Positions 36,712 through 48,700 of a stretch of 64,000 bases of DNA are shown here, piece after piece (positions within the stretch are counted from its first letter, which is position 1; every line of letters starts with the position of its first letter). The notes under the pieces are model-generated. The model worked only from the letters and a program-made list of their open reading frames with translations, made no database searches and was not told where the DNA came from. The position numbers and the translations under genes are program-made. Source of the stretch: Prinia subflava (taxonomy: Eukaryota; Chordata; Aves; Passeriformes; Cisticolidae); the NCBI RefSeq assembly GCF_021018805.1, contig NC_086248.1:101791739-101855738 (forward strand). The letters are read 5' to 3'.

Positions 36712-38263
36712 CTCTAAACTTTCCAGATAGATTAAATATTCAAATTACAATTAATTAGATGTTAATCTTGTGTAAACAGAGCATTAGCGACAATTAAAAG
36801 ATGCTTTGATGGTTTTAAACTCAAGATGATGCATTAACTATCACATAGAGGGGGATTTTTGTGTGTTCTAAAAGGCAGTCAGAACAGAGAATACACTTTC
36901 CTACATTCATGTATTTAAATTATTTGGTTTTAATTATAGTTAATTAACTGTCATCTTTAAAGTAGCTGCAAGTAGATGGTCTGTGTTAATTTCAAATTAC
37001 TTTGCTCCTAAGACAAAGACTGATTTTACTGGACAAGGTGACATTTTATTGGCAGTTTTGGTAACTACAGGTCATGCCAGGGTGTGTGTAGGATAAACTC
37101 ATGTTTAGGAATTAAGTGAAATCTCCTCTCATTAAGTGGGCAGGCAGATGTTTCACACCACTGGTGTCACACGCTCTGGAATAAATCTCACACACAGAGG
37201 AGGGCTTTTCCTTATACAAATGCAGATGTAATGCAGTACTGGTGTACACAGGCACCACCACAACACAATTAACTTAAGGAAGGATGCTCTCAGGATTTAA
37301 AATGCTTTTGCTTCTGAGGTCAGTATTCGGGAAAATGTGCAACGTGTTTGGATAAGGTTTTTTTGTCTTTCTTTCTTTCTACAGTAAATTCATATCTGCA
37401 GACAGCTGTAAAATTCTTCCAGTAGAGTTTTTAATACTGTCTATGTGGTTATTAAGATTGCAGATTACATATGTGGTTATTGAGAGTCCAAATTTTGTTG
37501 TCTTCACTTTGAAGACTCAGATTTTTACAGGATATAGTTTGTACAGTGCAGCTGGGGAAAAAATCTAAAATCACTGCAGAGGTGTGCACAGGAGAAAAAT
37601 ACTCTGTGTGTTCATTGGCTTTGCTTTGACAAACATGAACAGTGGCTGTGTGTGTCTAAATACACATCCTCCAGCTATCATGTCAATTGTTACTAAGTAC
37701 CATTTCTCAGGCAAAAAGCTGGAGACAACTTTGAGTAATGGGGTCACAGCAAAATGCTCCTCTTCAGATGTAGGTGCCTGTGACCCTGAGGATTCACATG
37801 GATCTGGTCTAACCTGTAGCACCTAAGAATCAAAAGATTCCGTGATTTGAATTTGTTGCTGTCAAATCAAAAGAGTGACAAACTGGTTGTTTTCACTGCA
37901 CAAGCAAATATTGCCTTTTGAAGCAGTGGTGCAGTGCATGAATGGTGTGAGTCCATGCATGCCTTTATCAGTGCTAGTTTTATACCTGGCATCCCTATGG
38001 ATGTGTATTTGTATATGTGTATCTATAAAACCTGAATGTGCAAAGTTCCCTCATTTATCAACAGCTCTCAAAATCCATGCTTTATGTCTGTCCTTACTCT
38101 TTAAAGCTTCACCAAAGCACAAGAAGAATGAGCTGACTGTTCACACCAAGTTGGCATAATTCTAGCAGAATTTTGATGAGGTTTGTGTTCTTTGATTGAC
38201 TGCTCAGATACCTTAAAAATCCCCAGGGAGAACAAAGAACTCTGAAATGGTATTTGCTAAAGG

Positions 38264-38398
38264 ACAGAATCATGAAATGGTATGGGTTGCAAGGAATATT
38301 AAGATCATGTAGTTCCAAACCCCCTGTTATGGACAGGGATACATTCCACTAGCTCAGGTTGCTCAGGGCCCATCCAACCTGAAAACTTCCAGGAATGC
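38264..38398 (-). mobile_element. CR1 LINE 3' end fragment in intron 1
   Basis: ACAGAATCATGAAATGGTAT, then a TTAAGATCATGTAGTTCCAA segment, CCCCCTGTTATGGACAGGGA, and finally CTCAGGTTGCTCAGGGCCC with CATCCAACCTGAAAACTTCC. This is the complement of the CR1 3' region in its usual order. The copy is antisense to SYNDIG1. Confidence 0.9.
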
Positions 38399-40040
38399 AG
38401 CATAATCAAATAGTTCAGCTTCTAGAGAAAGGACCTAGGAAAGGCATCCAGCCTGGTATCAGGTCCTGCAGGACAGCTGTGCTCAGTATGCTGCTTCAGG
38501 ACATATCCCACAGCAGCTGCCTGCTACATGCAATGATTTATCCAGTCCTCTCCCAGAGGGTGGTGTCTCCATGTCACCCACCCAGCTTCCAGCTCCTATC
38601 CTTATGTTCTTTGCAACAGAACAATCTCCTTCTTCCAGCTGCACGTGGACCATGGAGACAAGGTTGTGATGTGGATATGCTGCCAGCCCAAAGCCTTTGC
38701 CTCCCATACAGAAGTCCCTGAGGTCCTATATCCCTTCTCCTCCCAAAGCAAAGAGAGGATGAGATCTTTCTTCATGTTCAGATAATGTCCTGAGTCTAAT
38801 AGGCATCTGCATTACTCATTCCCATTTCTGTTCCTGCAGGGAGGGGTGAGTTCAGGGTTAAGAAAGGTCTGTAAAGGTCAAACTATGCCCCACTGATGCT
38901 AATGCTTCATTTTCCCCTGCCTGCCCCGTCTGCCTCTAGCTATCACTCTCACCATGGCTAAATCACTTACTCTGTAAAGCTTTTCTCCCATGGTTTAGTC
39001 CTGGCTTTGCAATTTTTCTAAGTCTTATGGAGCACAGCTGATTTTATGGCCCCAGAAGTGGGCCTGTTTACTCTAATCAACCTTGCCTGGATGAACTGAC
39101 TCGAGTAATTTTACAGTGTTTTTCCAGCAAAGTGACTTACAGCCCTGGGGTGCTTTTCTTAGGGCAGGTCCTGAAACTTCCATTTTATACCAAGTTTGCA
39201 CCACCACACTGTCTTCCTGATCTGTCATCTCTTTATTTTCCAACTGTCCCTCAGGAATAACTCAAGTCCAGTCTGAAACACAGTACTGTGGGTTTGCATG
39301 CAGAGCAAGTGTGAGGCAGTGTCTTGTCCTGCTTTGCTTCCTGGATGCAGTGTGGGAAAGCAAGCGGTGCCAGACGAGCAGGGTGTATGCAAGAACTGGG
39401 CTCTCTGGGGGCTCAGCTGCCCATCAGGAATGAGACTGGAGTGACTTAGTAGGGCCAGTCCTGGATCCACATTTGGGTGTTCCTGTCTGTGGGCCAACCT
39501 GGTCACAAACACAGTTAAACAGGAATTTTAGGTCTAAGGTGAGGCACAGGATTCAGCCATCAGGCAGACCAAGAGGGCCAGGGGATGCTGTGATGTTGAT
39601 ATTCATGGGAGAGACTCTCAGGGTTCTTTTGGAAGCTCTTAAAGTAAGAATTGCTCCTCATGGCTCAATCTCCCCAGTTTGAAATGGGTGTGGGGAGCTC
39701 ATGGGTGATGCTGGATACATTTGGGGTTGTATGATGCTCCTAATCTGCAGTTTTGAGGAACCTCTTGAAAACAGCAGAAAAAAACACAGTCAGACTTTCT
39801 GACTGCTTTCACTCTGCAAAGTAATTGCCAGAAATGGTCCTGGTGTCAAGCATTTTTACACGGGTGCCTTCCACAACAGCCAGGGTTATATATACTACAG
39901 CAAGATGATGTTAGTCAGGCCAGTTATTTATTATCTGGAAAGTGTAGTGAATGAAAAAAGTTGTGAGTTCAGACTGAACCTCACTAGGAATTAAAGCTGA
40001 AAATTTTAAATTGTGAAGGAGAATTGCTAGAAAAGTCTGA

Positions 40041-40083
40041 TTCTTCCTTTTTTTTTTTTTCTTTTTTTTTTTCTTTTTTTTTT
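40041..40083. repeat. T-rich tract
   Basis: A 43 bp run of T is broken only by single C residues. It could be the tail of an old antisense retroposon, but no body is recognisable. Confidence 0.9.
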
Positions 40084-43000
40084 ATTGGAAGCAACTTGAG
40101 GCCTAGCGAATTAAAAGACAGCTTGTTCAATTAAAAATAAATAAATGAAACATTGCATTTCATTTTAGCTCAGGCAACATGCTTCTACCTGCTCTAAAGG
40201 AAATACTTTGTTGCAGGAATAACATTATTATATATTAGGTTAACTCAAGGTAATTCCTCTTCCCCACTTCATTCTTTAGTTCAGATACTGAATTAAGCAA
40301 TCAATTATTCAGGCAGATATGCAGATGGTAATTGTTTTAACATATATCTCTGCACAGGCAATCAAGAGATCAGGATTTTATTTCCAGCTCTGTCTTGACA
40401 TGACCTTGGGCACTTCACCATTCTCCAAGGTCTTCCTTTTTAGGAGGACAGATCACACCTTGTAGCAGATTAGTTGCATATTGGTATTACTAAAATAGCG
40501 TGGAGGTCTTTTAATTGCACTGTTAGCAATGAAACATTTACCTACCACTAATGCATGCATTCCCAATTTTCCCAGTGTAAATTAGTAGCACTGCCTTATG
40601 AAACTTCCTGTAGCTTACTTAATAGGGTAAAAGGAATTCCAGCTGCTGAAATACAGCATTCCCTTAAAACAAAACCTACTTTAATAAGCCCAGCTAAATC
40701 AAAGAAGAAAAATACAAGTGGGAAAGGATTTTTTCCTTAATTTTGTTAAATATTTCACTTTATAATCAGCACTCCAGATCCATACATTGTCTGTAGTTTT
40801 TCTCATGCATAAGGTCTGTATTTATTGTTGCAGTTTCTAAATGTCTTGAATGCCGCAAACCACGCTGAAGCCTATTGCGTTGTGTTTTAGAAACTCCCTT
40901 ACCTGATAGCTTATGCCAGGAAATCTGCAATTCCTTTCTTGATGTGGGGCTTGACTGCTCTTCATGAAAACTTTCTCCCCTCTGCTTTCTCTGTGCTGGC
41001 AGAGGGGAAACCAGCTTCAAACCCGGGGGCATTTTGTTTAATCTGATAATCCTGGGGTTGAATCAACTTCTGCTGATGGCACAAAGGGTCACTATTGCCA
41101 CCTCTTGCCATTCTGGTGATATAGAATTACTGAGGGATTTAGGAGCAGTAGATGTCTTTTGGGGAGCATGGAAGACAGGTGGGAATCTGTAAGGATCAGA
41201 GGGATTCAAATCATGGGATAATCAAGTTGAAGGAATCTCAGTAGGTCTGCAGTTCTATTTCATGCTTCAAGAGACGTCAGCTCTGGATTCACACCATGAT
41301 TCTCAGAGCTTCATTCAGTTGGGTCTTCAAAAGCTCCAAAGATGGAGACTGCAAAGCCTCCTTGGGCAGACTGTCTTGAGGCTGTCAAGCCTCCTGTGCT
41401 TGACTGTCTCCATGGGGAAAAGATTTCCATTGATAGCCAGTACCCCCATGCAGAAGCACATGAGTTTTTGAGCCTTTTTCCTGGCTGATGACCTGCTAGA
41501 TCAGCAGGGAATGGCTGAGGGTACAGCCTCAGGCTTTGACAGCAGATAGGGACTCTGCCTTCAGCTTCATCTTCCAGTTTTCTTGCCAATAAACCAGTCT
41601 GCTGGACCAGTGATGCTTGGTCTGTGTAGATGAATGTCCTTCTGGTCTGCTGTGAGGAAGTGTCTGGGGCTTTTCAGCCATAGCCCAATGTTCCAACCGT
41701 ATGGCTTGTTAGGAATTCAGGGGGGTTACATTCAGAGTTTCCCAAGTGCTTGTTCACACAGGACATTGGGTGCCTGGCAAAGGTGTCCAGAAGGCTGAAG
41801 AGCCCTTAAGCTGTGCAAAGTCCCATGGAGAGAGGGGGGAAACAGCACCCTGCCAGGTCCTGGGAGAGCAAAGGAGTTTTGGGACGGTGGGCGGTAATGG
41901 AGCTGACTTCTGGTCTCCTTGTCTTCTAGAGCCCGGGGCACAGCATTTAGCTCTTCTCTCCCTGCCCTCCCTACAGCTGGCATTTCTCTGTCTCACACCT
42001 TTTGCTTGATTAGTTTGTCAGGCACTGTCATCATAGCAGGAACACCCAGCAGAGCGTGGCTCTCAGTGCAATTCCTCATTGTAGCTGGGCTCTGCTGTAA
42101 TACAAGTGATAGCTTAATAAACCACAGCATTGCAGACTAAAGATCTTGGCACTGCTTCCAGCTTCTTATTAAAATAAGAAAGGAGGAGGGGCAATCCAAG
42201 AAATTGGAGAGAGTAAAGGTTAAAATAATTAATGGACTCACTTTTTATAGTAGACTGGGATAAAAACGTCTAACCCTGAGGTAAGCATTAGATTGAAGGT
42301 TGATATATTGATTATATATATATCCGTTAATAACTTGAACTTGACTTTTCCTTCTGGTTCCAGTCTCAAGCGTGAAAAAGCAGAATTATTTCTGGTTGGC
42401 CTCAGTGCCAGTGAGTGATTTGTGGGAAAATTAAAACCATGCAAAGACAGAAGAAACCTGAATCCAGCCAATTAAAATTAACTCTGCATCTTGGAGCAGA
42501 TTGAAAAGCTTTCTTATTTCAAGATCTCTGTTGAATTTCATTTCCCTGTCAACATAATTCTGAAACCTCACTGTGGTCATAGGTACTGAGAGCTTTTTTC
42601 TGCTTTGAATGTTGGCTCCCTGCAGAGAAGGCACCCTCCAGTTTCTTCAGGTGGTCTGTCAGAGGTCTCTGGCACTGCCATTTGGGGATTCTGCAGGGAA
42701 CCTGGAAACTGGAGCAATCTTAATTTTAGGACATGCCTGTGAGTCACAGTCATGTGAGCCTGGCCCAGGCCATGTCCATGAAAGCCTCTAGTGAAAGTGG
42801 AGTGGCTGGATTCATGTCTAAGGGGTTCCTGCAGCTAGGACAAAGGCTCTGAGCCACTGCAGAAGCACAGCTGCCTTTTGACCCTAAGCATCACTCGTGA
42901 CCGTGTGCCACTCTCTGTCACACCTCCACCTCAACCTGGGGGATTCCATTTCAGGAGTAATACTAATATAATTATTACTTTCTCCTTTTTCTTCCCTCTT

Positions 43001-45165
43001 AATTTATTATACTGAAAAGGCCTGAGTCTCATCAGCCTCTTCCCATTAAGCAATACTCTTGCAGGGCCGAGAACATTGGGCTCTGGTAAGGCAGGCAGCC
43101 AGCTACAGATTAAAAGGCATCTGGGGTTAAACCATTTCCCTTGATTGCATGCTGCCATCCACATCTCCCTGCTGACATTCCCTGAGGCATGCTGCCTGCA
43201 CTGCTCTGTGGGACTCCAAGGAGGATGTCCTGAGCAATAGACTATTGTTGGAGGAGCTCTGTGAGGGAAGAATGCTCCCTGTCTTGTCCTTGCCTAATTC
43301 TGGATGCTTTTTCCCACTTTTTGCCCATTACCAAGGGGAAAGTGTCACTCAGAATCTGCAATACTGGCTTATAAGACTGGTTTAAATGCACAGAAGGTAA
43401 GCACCTGCCATAAAGATGTTTAGAACCATAGTAGGACTGAGCAATAATGCCACTCCAAGGCATGCAGTAAAACTGCCCTAAAATGGCATTTTTCTGAGTG
43501 CTACTTAAGCCAGACTTAGCTGAAATGATGTCACTACAGGGAGATGCAAGGCCTGACTCAAGTTTTCCAGCCATTGATGCAGTGATGAAGTGTGTGCCTC
43601 TTCATACATTTCTCCAGGAAGGCATTTGTTTGATTTGTGAATCTTCATCCAGTTTCTCCTACATCTGTGGCATACTCCTCCTGACCATTTCATTTTTCTT
43701 GACAGGTGGCAGGGATAAGAATGTTTGCAAGAGAGTTTGCAATTTTTGGATGAAGTCTCTCTGACTTCAGTGGGACTGATGGTTGAAGTGACACATCAGG
43801 GAATCTCTTACATTTTCCAAGCTAGCTTGGGAGAAACTGAGCAAAGACTGAGAATTTACTCTTTAGTTGATGAGTGTTTCTCATCTTCTGCCTGTGGGGA
43901 TTTACTTTCATATAGTTTCTTTGGGGGAGGTGGGAGGAAGAAGTGGAAGGTTTGTGGTTAAGCAGCTGGAGGCCCAGAAAGATGCTCCTGCTACCTGGAT
44001 TGCACATGTAACTTCCAGGGGATCCCACCATGGTGGATTTTCTCTTCTGTAGCTTTCCTGCTGGTTCACTTAAGAGAAGCACTGAACTATTGACAACACA
44101 ATAAAATGGGGCTTCTGCATGTTAAACCAAATGCTGTGAATGTAAACAGGTCAGCATTCTGGGTCAAACTCTCTTGTATGTTAAACAAGTTTCATGCTTA
44201 AATGCTAGTGTTAGAACAGCTCTTAGCAGTGTTTAAATACCTCTTGCATCCAAAAGACAGACTAAAGCTATTTGAAGTCTGGAGTTAAGAGGAAATAATA
44301 CTGGACTTCTTCTAGACATTGCTCTGTTAGAGGTTGTCTGACATAAAAGGGAAATAGAGAGAAAGCATTGAGTAAAAAATTACGAATTTTATGTGTTGAT
44401 GTATTTCATTCTTGGTTTCCTCCAGACAGCACAATGGGGACAGATAATCCTACATTAATAACTTGGTCTTAGAGGATCTAATATTAAGAACTTTGAAGCC
44501 AGTAGCATGTCTGTAATTTTTATGCTCATGCCCAGAAACAAACCCCTAGATTTACTGTTGCTGTGGCTAATACATCAGTATTTCAAAAGGCATTTTCCTT
44601 TGGCTACACCTGAGAAAAGTAAAGAGCCTGGTGAGAAAGTGTCTGGGCTGGAAATAATGGGTTTTCAAAAGATAGTAAAGCACTTGCCAACAGCAAAGGC
44701 TGGCTGCAGACACCGGTGGGTGAACACAGCACCTGCCCATCTTTTGCAGTTGCAGATTTATGAGAACTGAAAATGGTTCTTTTAGGAGATTTTTTGTTGT
44801 GTTTTGTTTTAGTCTTTTTTGGGTTTTTTTTCCCATCTCTTATCAAAGTGTTTAGCTGAAAGGGATGTTGTCCCCAGGATGACAGCTGTGTACCTGTGGG
44901 AGGGTGGAGCAGGCACCAAAACCATTCTTTGATGGGGTCTATCACTACCAAGACATTTCACATCAACTGCTTCTCTACATCCCATGGATGTGGGGCAGGT
45001 GTTATTTACCTCTCTGAGTGGGGGCATATTTGGAGAACTAAGTCAGGGTGTGCACATACATGGGGCTCTATTTTCTCTTGAGACTATATGGAAGACAAGC
45101 TGACTTGAGTCCCTCAACACATTGCCTTTGTCCTCACCTTGGTTTCTCTTTCCTTTCTTCATCAG

Positions 45166-45251
45166 GAAAATGGGAGCCACTCACCCAGTGTGAGCTCTAA
45201 GGCACAGCAAAATAAAGGTGACCAGTCCCACTGCCTCAGGCATCTCCCAGT
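45166..45251 (+). other. SYNDIG1: SYNDIG1 5' untranslated segment of the first coding exon
   Basis: The exon start is inferred from the strongest acceptor upstream of the ATG, a TTTCCTTTCTTCATCAG tract ending at 45165. Weaker AG sites closer to the ATG (after CCTCAG at about 45240 and CCCAG at 45250) cannot be excluded. If 45166 is right, the leader includes a seven-codon upstream ORF (ATG at 45170-45172, stop TGA at 45191-45193) with A at -3 and G at +4. Confidence 0.65.
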
Positions 45252-45731
45252 ATGGATGGCTTAGTTGAGCAGAACAGTGTGCTTATGCACAGTAAGATCA
45301 CTGAGGCTGGGAAAAGGAACGGTTTAATTAACACAAGGAACTTAGTGGCTGAGAGCCGAGATGGTCTCGTCTCTGTGTACCCCACCCCTCATTACCAGAG
45401 CCACAGAGTGGGCAGCCTGTCCTCTCCGAGATGCCTGGAGAATGGTAGGAATGACCCCGTGCAGCAGCTCCTGGACCCCAGCATGCTGCAGCAGACAGTG
45501 GAGTCTCACTACAGGCCCAACATCATCCTCTACTCTGAGAATGTGCTGTGCTCGTGGGGTGAGAGCCTGGGATCGGAGTGCTGTGAGACAACCTTCATCG
45601 AGGAGCGCTCGCCCACCAAAGACAGCCTGGAGTACCGCGATAGCAAATTCATAGACCTGTCAGCGGATGACATCAAGATCCACACCCTCTCCTATGAGGT
45701 GGAGGAAGAGGAGGATTTCCAGGAACTAGAG
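45252..45731 (+). CDS. SYNDIG1: SYNDIG1 first coding exon (residues 1-160), synapse differentiation-inducing protein 1
   Basis: SYNDIG1 is a type II membrane protein of excitatory postsynapses that associates with AMPA receptors and promotes synapse development. It belongs to the CD225/dispanin family. This exon encodes its cytosolic N-terminal region. Recognisable conserved stretches include KRNGLINTRN (21-30), ESRDGLVSVYP (34-44), YRPNIILYSE (87-96), CCETTFIEERSPTKDSLEY (110-128) and KFIDLSADDIKIHTLSYEVE (132-151), with an acidic end at 149-160. The ATG context is strong (A at -3, G at +4). The open frame continues to 45869, but the reading must leave at the donor GAG/GTCAGA after 45731. 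The next exon then continues in phase 0, and the 160-residue length matches the human protein up to the same junction. A signal peptide is absent, as expected. Confidence 0.97.
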
Positions 45732-48700
45732 GTCAGATGTCACTGGGGATATGTGGGGAAGGCTGGGGAGAGGAGGTCATGTTTGAAATTAAGTGGACAA
45801 CCCCTTGAGCTGAACAGCAGGGGATCAGCTGCTTTTTGGGTCAACTGTATCACTTTCTTCTCCAGCTAGGGCAATGAATGACTGCTCATATTTATTTGTT
45901 GGGTAAGGTCCCAGATCTGTGGATACCAATAGCAAAATCCCCAGCGGTCTTAGTGGAGATCAGCATTTCCCTTCTGTCTCTGAAGGGGTTGGTCAGAAAG
46001 AAGACCCATGTGCTTAAATGCTGTGTAAGATTGGGGCTGGGACCATCTATCTATCTGCATGGAGACCAACTCAGCAGGCCAGCATAATCTCTTGCCTTCA
46101 CCTGGCTTGAGTAGAATCTTTTAAATTACTGGCTCAGACACAAAACATTTCTGTCTCAGAGTGAACACAGAAACAGAAGTCTTAGAGTTTCAAGCTACAG
46201 TGAATTCATGTCTCTGAAATAAATGATATTTTTCTGATGGAGCAAAACACTTTTTAGATCCAAATACAATGTTTTCTTCTGTAGTCCTGTGCCTCTCTGA
46301 TTGCTCACTGTAAAGTAACAGGGAAGACTAAGGAAACAACTTCATTCTTTCTTAAGTGATACATTTTTTTTTTTATTTTAACCAGACACCCAAGTGTGGC
46401 AGGGATTTGTATTTGCCAGTGTTTGTGGCAATGAAGGGTGAATGTAATGCTGGTGATCTGAAAACTTCCTCTACCATTGGTCAGAGGCTCCTAAACTAGC
46501 AAAGACCCTCTGGCTGTCTGGAGCAAAGCCATACCTTCAAACATTAATGTCCCAGCTGGGATAGGGATACTGGTTGCGCTTCTCTGTTGCTGTGATTTTC
46601 ATTTAGGGCTGAGACTTAACAAGCCCTAAAATTTCTATTTTCACCTCCATGTCTTACCCTGTGATCAGCACAGGGGAAATCCAGAAGAACCTGAATTCCT
46701 TTTATTCTCTTTTCTCTCTGTATTGATAAGGTGGGAAGAGAGGAGTTTTTCCTCGTGCATACCATTAATGCAGTAGTCAATGCTTCCACAGGGAGACAGA
46801 AAGCTTCTCTCTGAAGCATGTGAGAATATTGGCTCAAATCACATCCTTCCACAGAATTTCAGAATTGACCATAGGAAGTATAATTTCCATAATCAAAACA
46901 AAATTCCTGGTTGCTGTCTTTTTGCCCCAGTTTCTCTCATGCAGTAGTGACATAAGTGACTGCAGCACACATGGTGTTACTGATACATGTGGGCTGACAT
47001 TCAGGCAGAAAAAAAAGTCTCCCTCTCATCAGTTCAAGTCAAGAAGACATTCTTTAGCAAACTTTTGGAGAACGAGATTAAAGAAAGGCTGGGAAAATGA
47101 GCAGTGTAAGGAAAAAAAACCTCTTCAAAGTGGTACTGCAGGAACTTGATCAGCTTTTCACAGAGAACATATGTATCTCAAAAACCAGCTGTAGAACTTC
47201 ATCTTCCCCTGATGTGAAGGGGAGAAATGAGACAGTAAATCTGGGTAGCATGCTCTGACAGTATGCACATCCTTTTCCCTGGCTCCTTCTTCTTTCTGAC
47301 CTGTTTCTCTGGAAACAGACCTCCTGAGGTCAAATGTGACTTGAATGGGTATAGAACATCTAGAATCAGAGATTCCCTGTCTCATTTGACATTTTGGGGT
47401 GACACAGTGCTAACAAACAAGGTGTATGAACAACCATCAACCTATGTGTATAAGGTGCTCAGCATAAGAAGACAGTTTCACAAAGTACACACAACCCATG
47501 GATTGTCCTCTCCATAAAAATTTCTCCTCCAGTAGGAAGAGGGGAGGAGAAAGCCAGGCACGGTTTGGATAAGGATCTGGTTAGCTGGAAACACTTGCTT
47601 TGCTAGAAGCCTCTGCTTTGAGACCAGAGTCTGTCTCCATTGCTATGCTCCCTGACTAACCCTGTGCAGCACTGCGATTTTCAGTCTTTTCCATGAACTT
47701 TTACATGATCCCAAAGGATCAATCTGCTGGTATTGGCGATTGATTGAGAGATGGGAAGACTGATTCAGTGATCAGAATTCGATTTTACTCAGGTTTCCCA
47801 AAAGCTTATATACTATTTCAAACAGGTTAATAATTTCTTCTACAATAATCAGGTTAAAAATCACACAGAAAACTCATGCATTTTACAACAATTCTTTGCT
47901 TGCAGAAGTTGACTGAATCTTGTCTCTTCCCGTAAGCAGGTTTAATCCCATCTTCTGTAATTTTCACAGTTCTGTTTGTTCCTGCCATGGCATCTTGGTT
48001 ATCAAACCAGCTATGTTAATCAAGTCTGTTTGATTCTCTGTTTTGTGTATTCCCATATGCTGGGCCACTGTTTGCAGCAAGAAGTAGCTCAGCATGGCAA
48101 GTAGCTTCCATTCCAGGAAGGTCCAAATTCTGCAGATGCAGCTGGTCATGCAGGAGAGGAGAAATGAATTTGACAGCACTAGACCAGAAAAAAGTGTCTG
48201 CTATGTTGAGCTCTTCTGGTTCCCAGAGGCTGGTTGACAGAGGCCGTGTCTGTGTGGCCAGATGCATGAGGGCCTCCTGGGCTTGGTTGGAGTACAGCTT
48301 CATTAGAGACCTAAATTTATGTGTGGAGACTCTGGAAATGGAAGAACACTATTTAAGGACAAGCAGTCACCGAGTAGGTGATGAACCATGCTAGATGGTT
48401 AACTACACAAAAACAGCACCTGAATCACACAGCCCAAGTGTGTCCCACTAGGAACGATTTTTCCCCTGTCAGTTACTGACAAGAAGCAAATGCTTCTTCA
48501 GGTTACTAATAGATGAGGAGGGAAAGAGTGAGTGCCAGGCCTGGGAGCAGAAGTTAGAAGGAAGAGGGTGACACAACAGAGGAGCAAATTTTGTTTTTCC
48601 ACTGTGAGAGTCCTAGAGGGTTTGAGTCTGTTACTGAGGGTGACACAGGATGTTGCTGTGTATCTTGTAATGTTGGCTGTCAAGTCACAGCTCATCAAGG

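Larger units (their letters stand above)
35484..45165 (+). other. SYNDIG1: SYNDIG1 intron 1 (putative)
   Basis: This is about 9.7 kb between the CpG-island donor and the acceptor before the first coding exon. It contains an A/C-rich tract (36552-36711), a CR1 fragment (38264-38398), a T-rich tract (40041-40083) and a T/G-rich tract (about 44790-44836). The acceptor is preceded by a good pyrimidine tract (45140-45163) ending CATCAG. No additional exon is convincing. If another first exon is used in vivo, the intron's left limit would change. Confidence 0.6.

Noticed and set aside
45732..45869. Extension of the SYNDIG1 frame to a 205-residue product
   Set aside because: The sequence after GAG at 45731 is intronic. 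The conserved protein continues in the exon at 54042.
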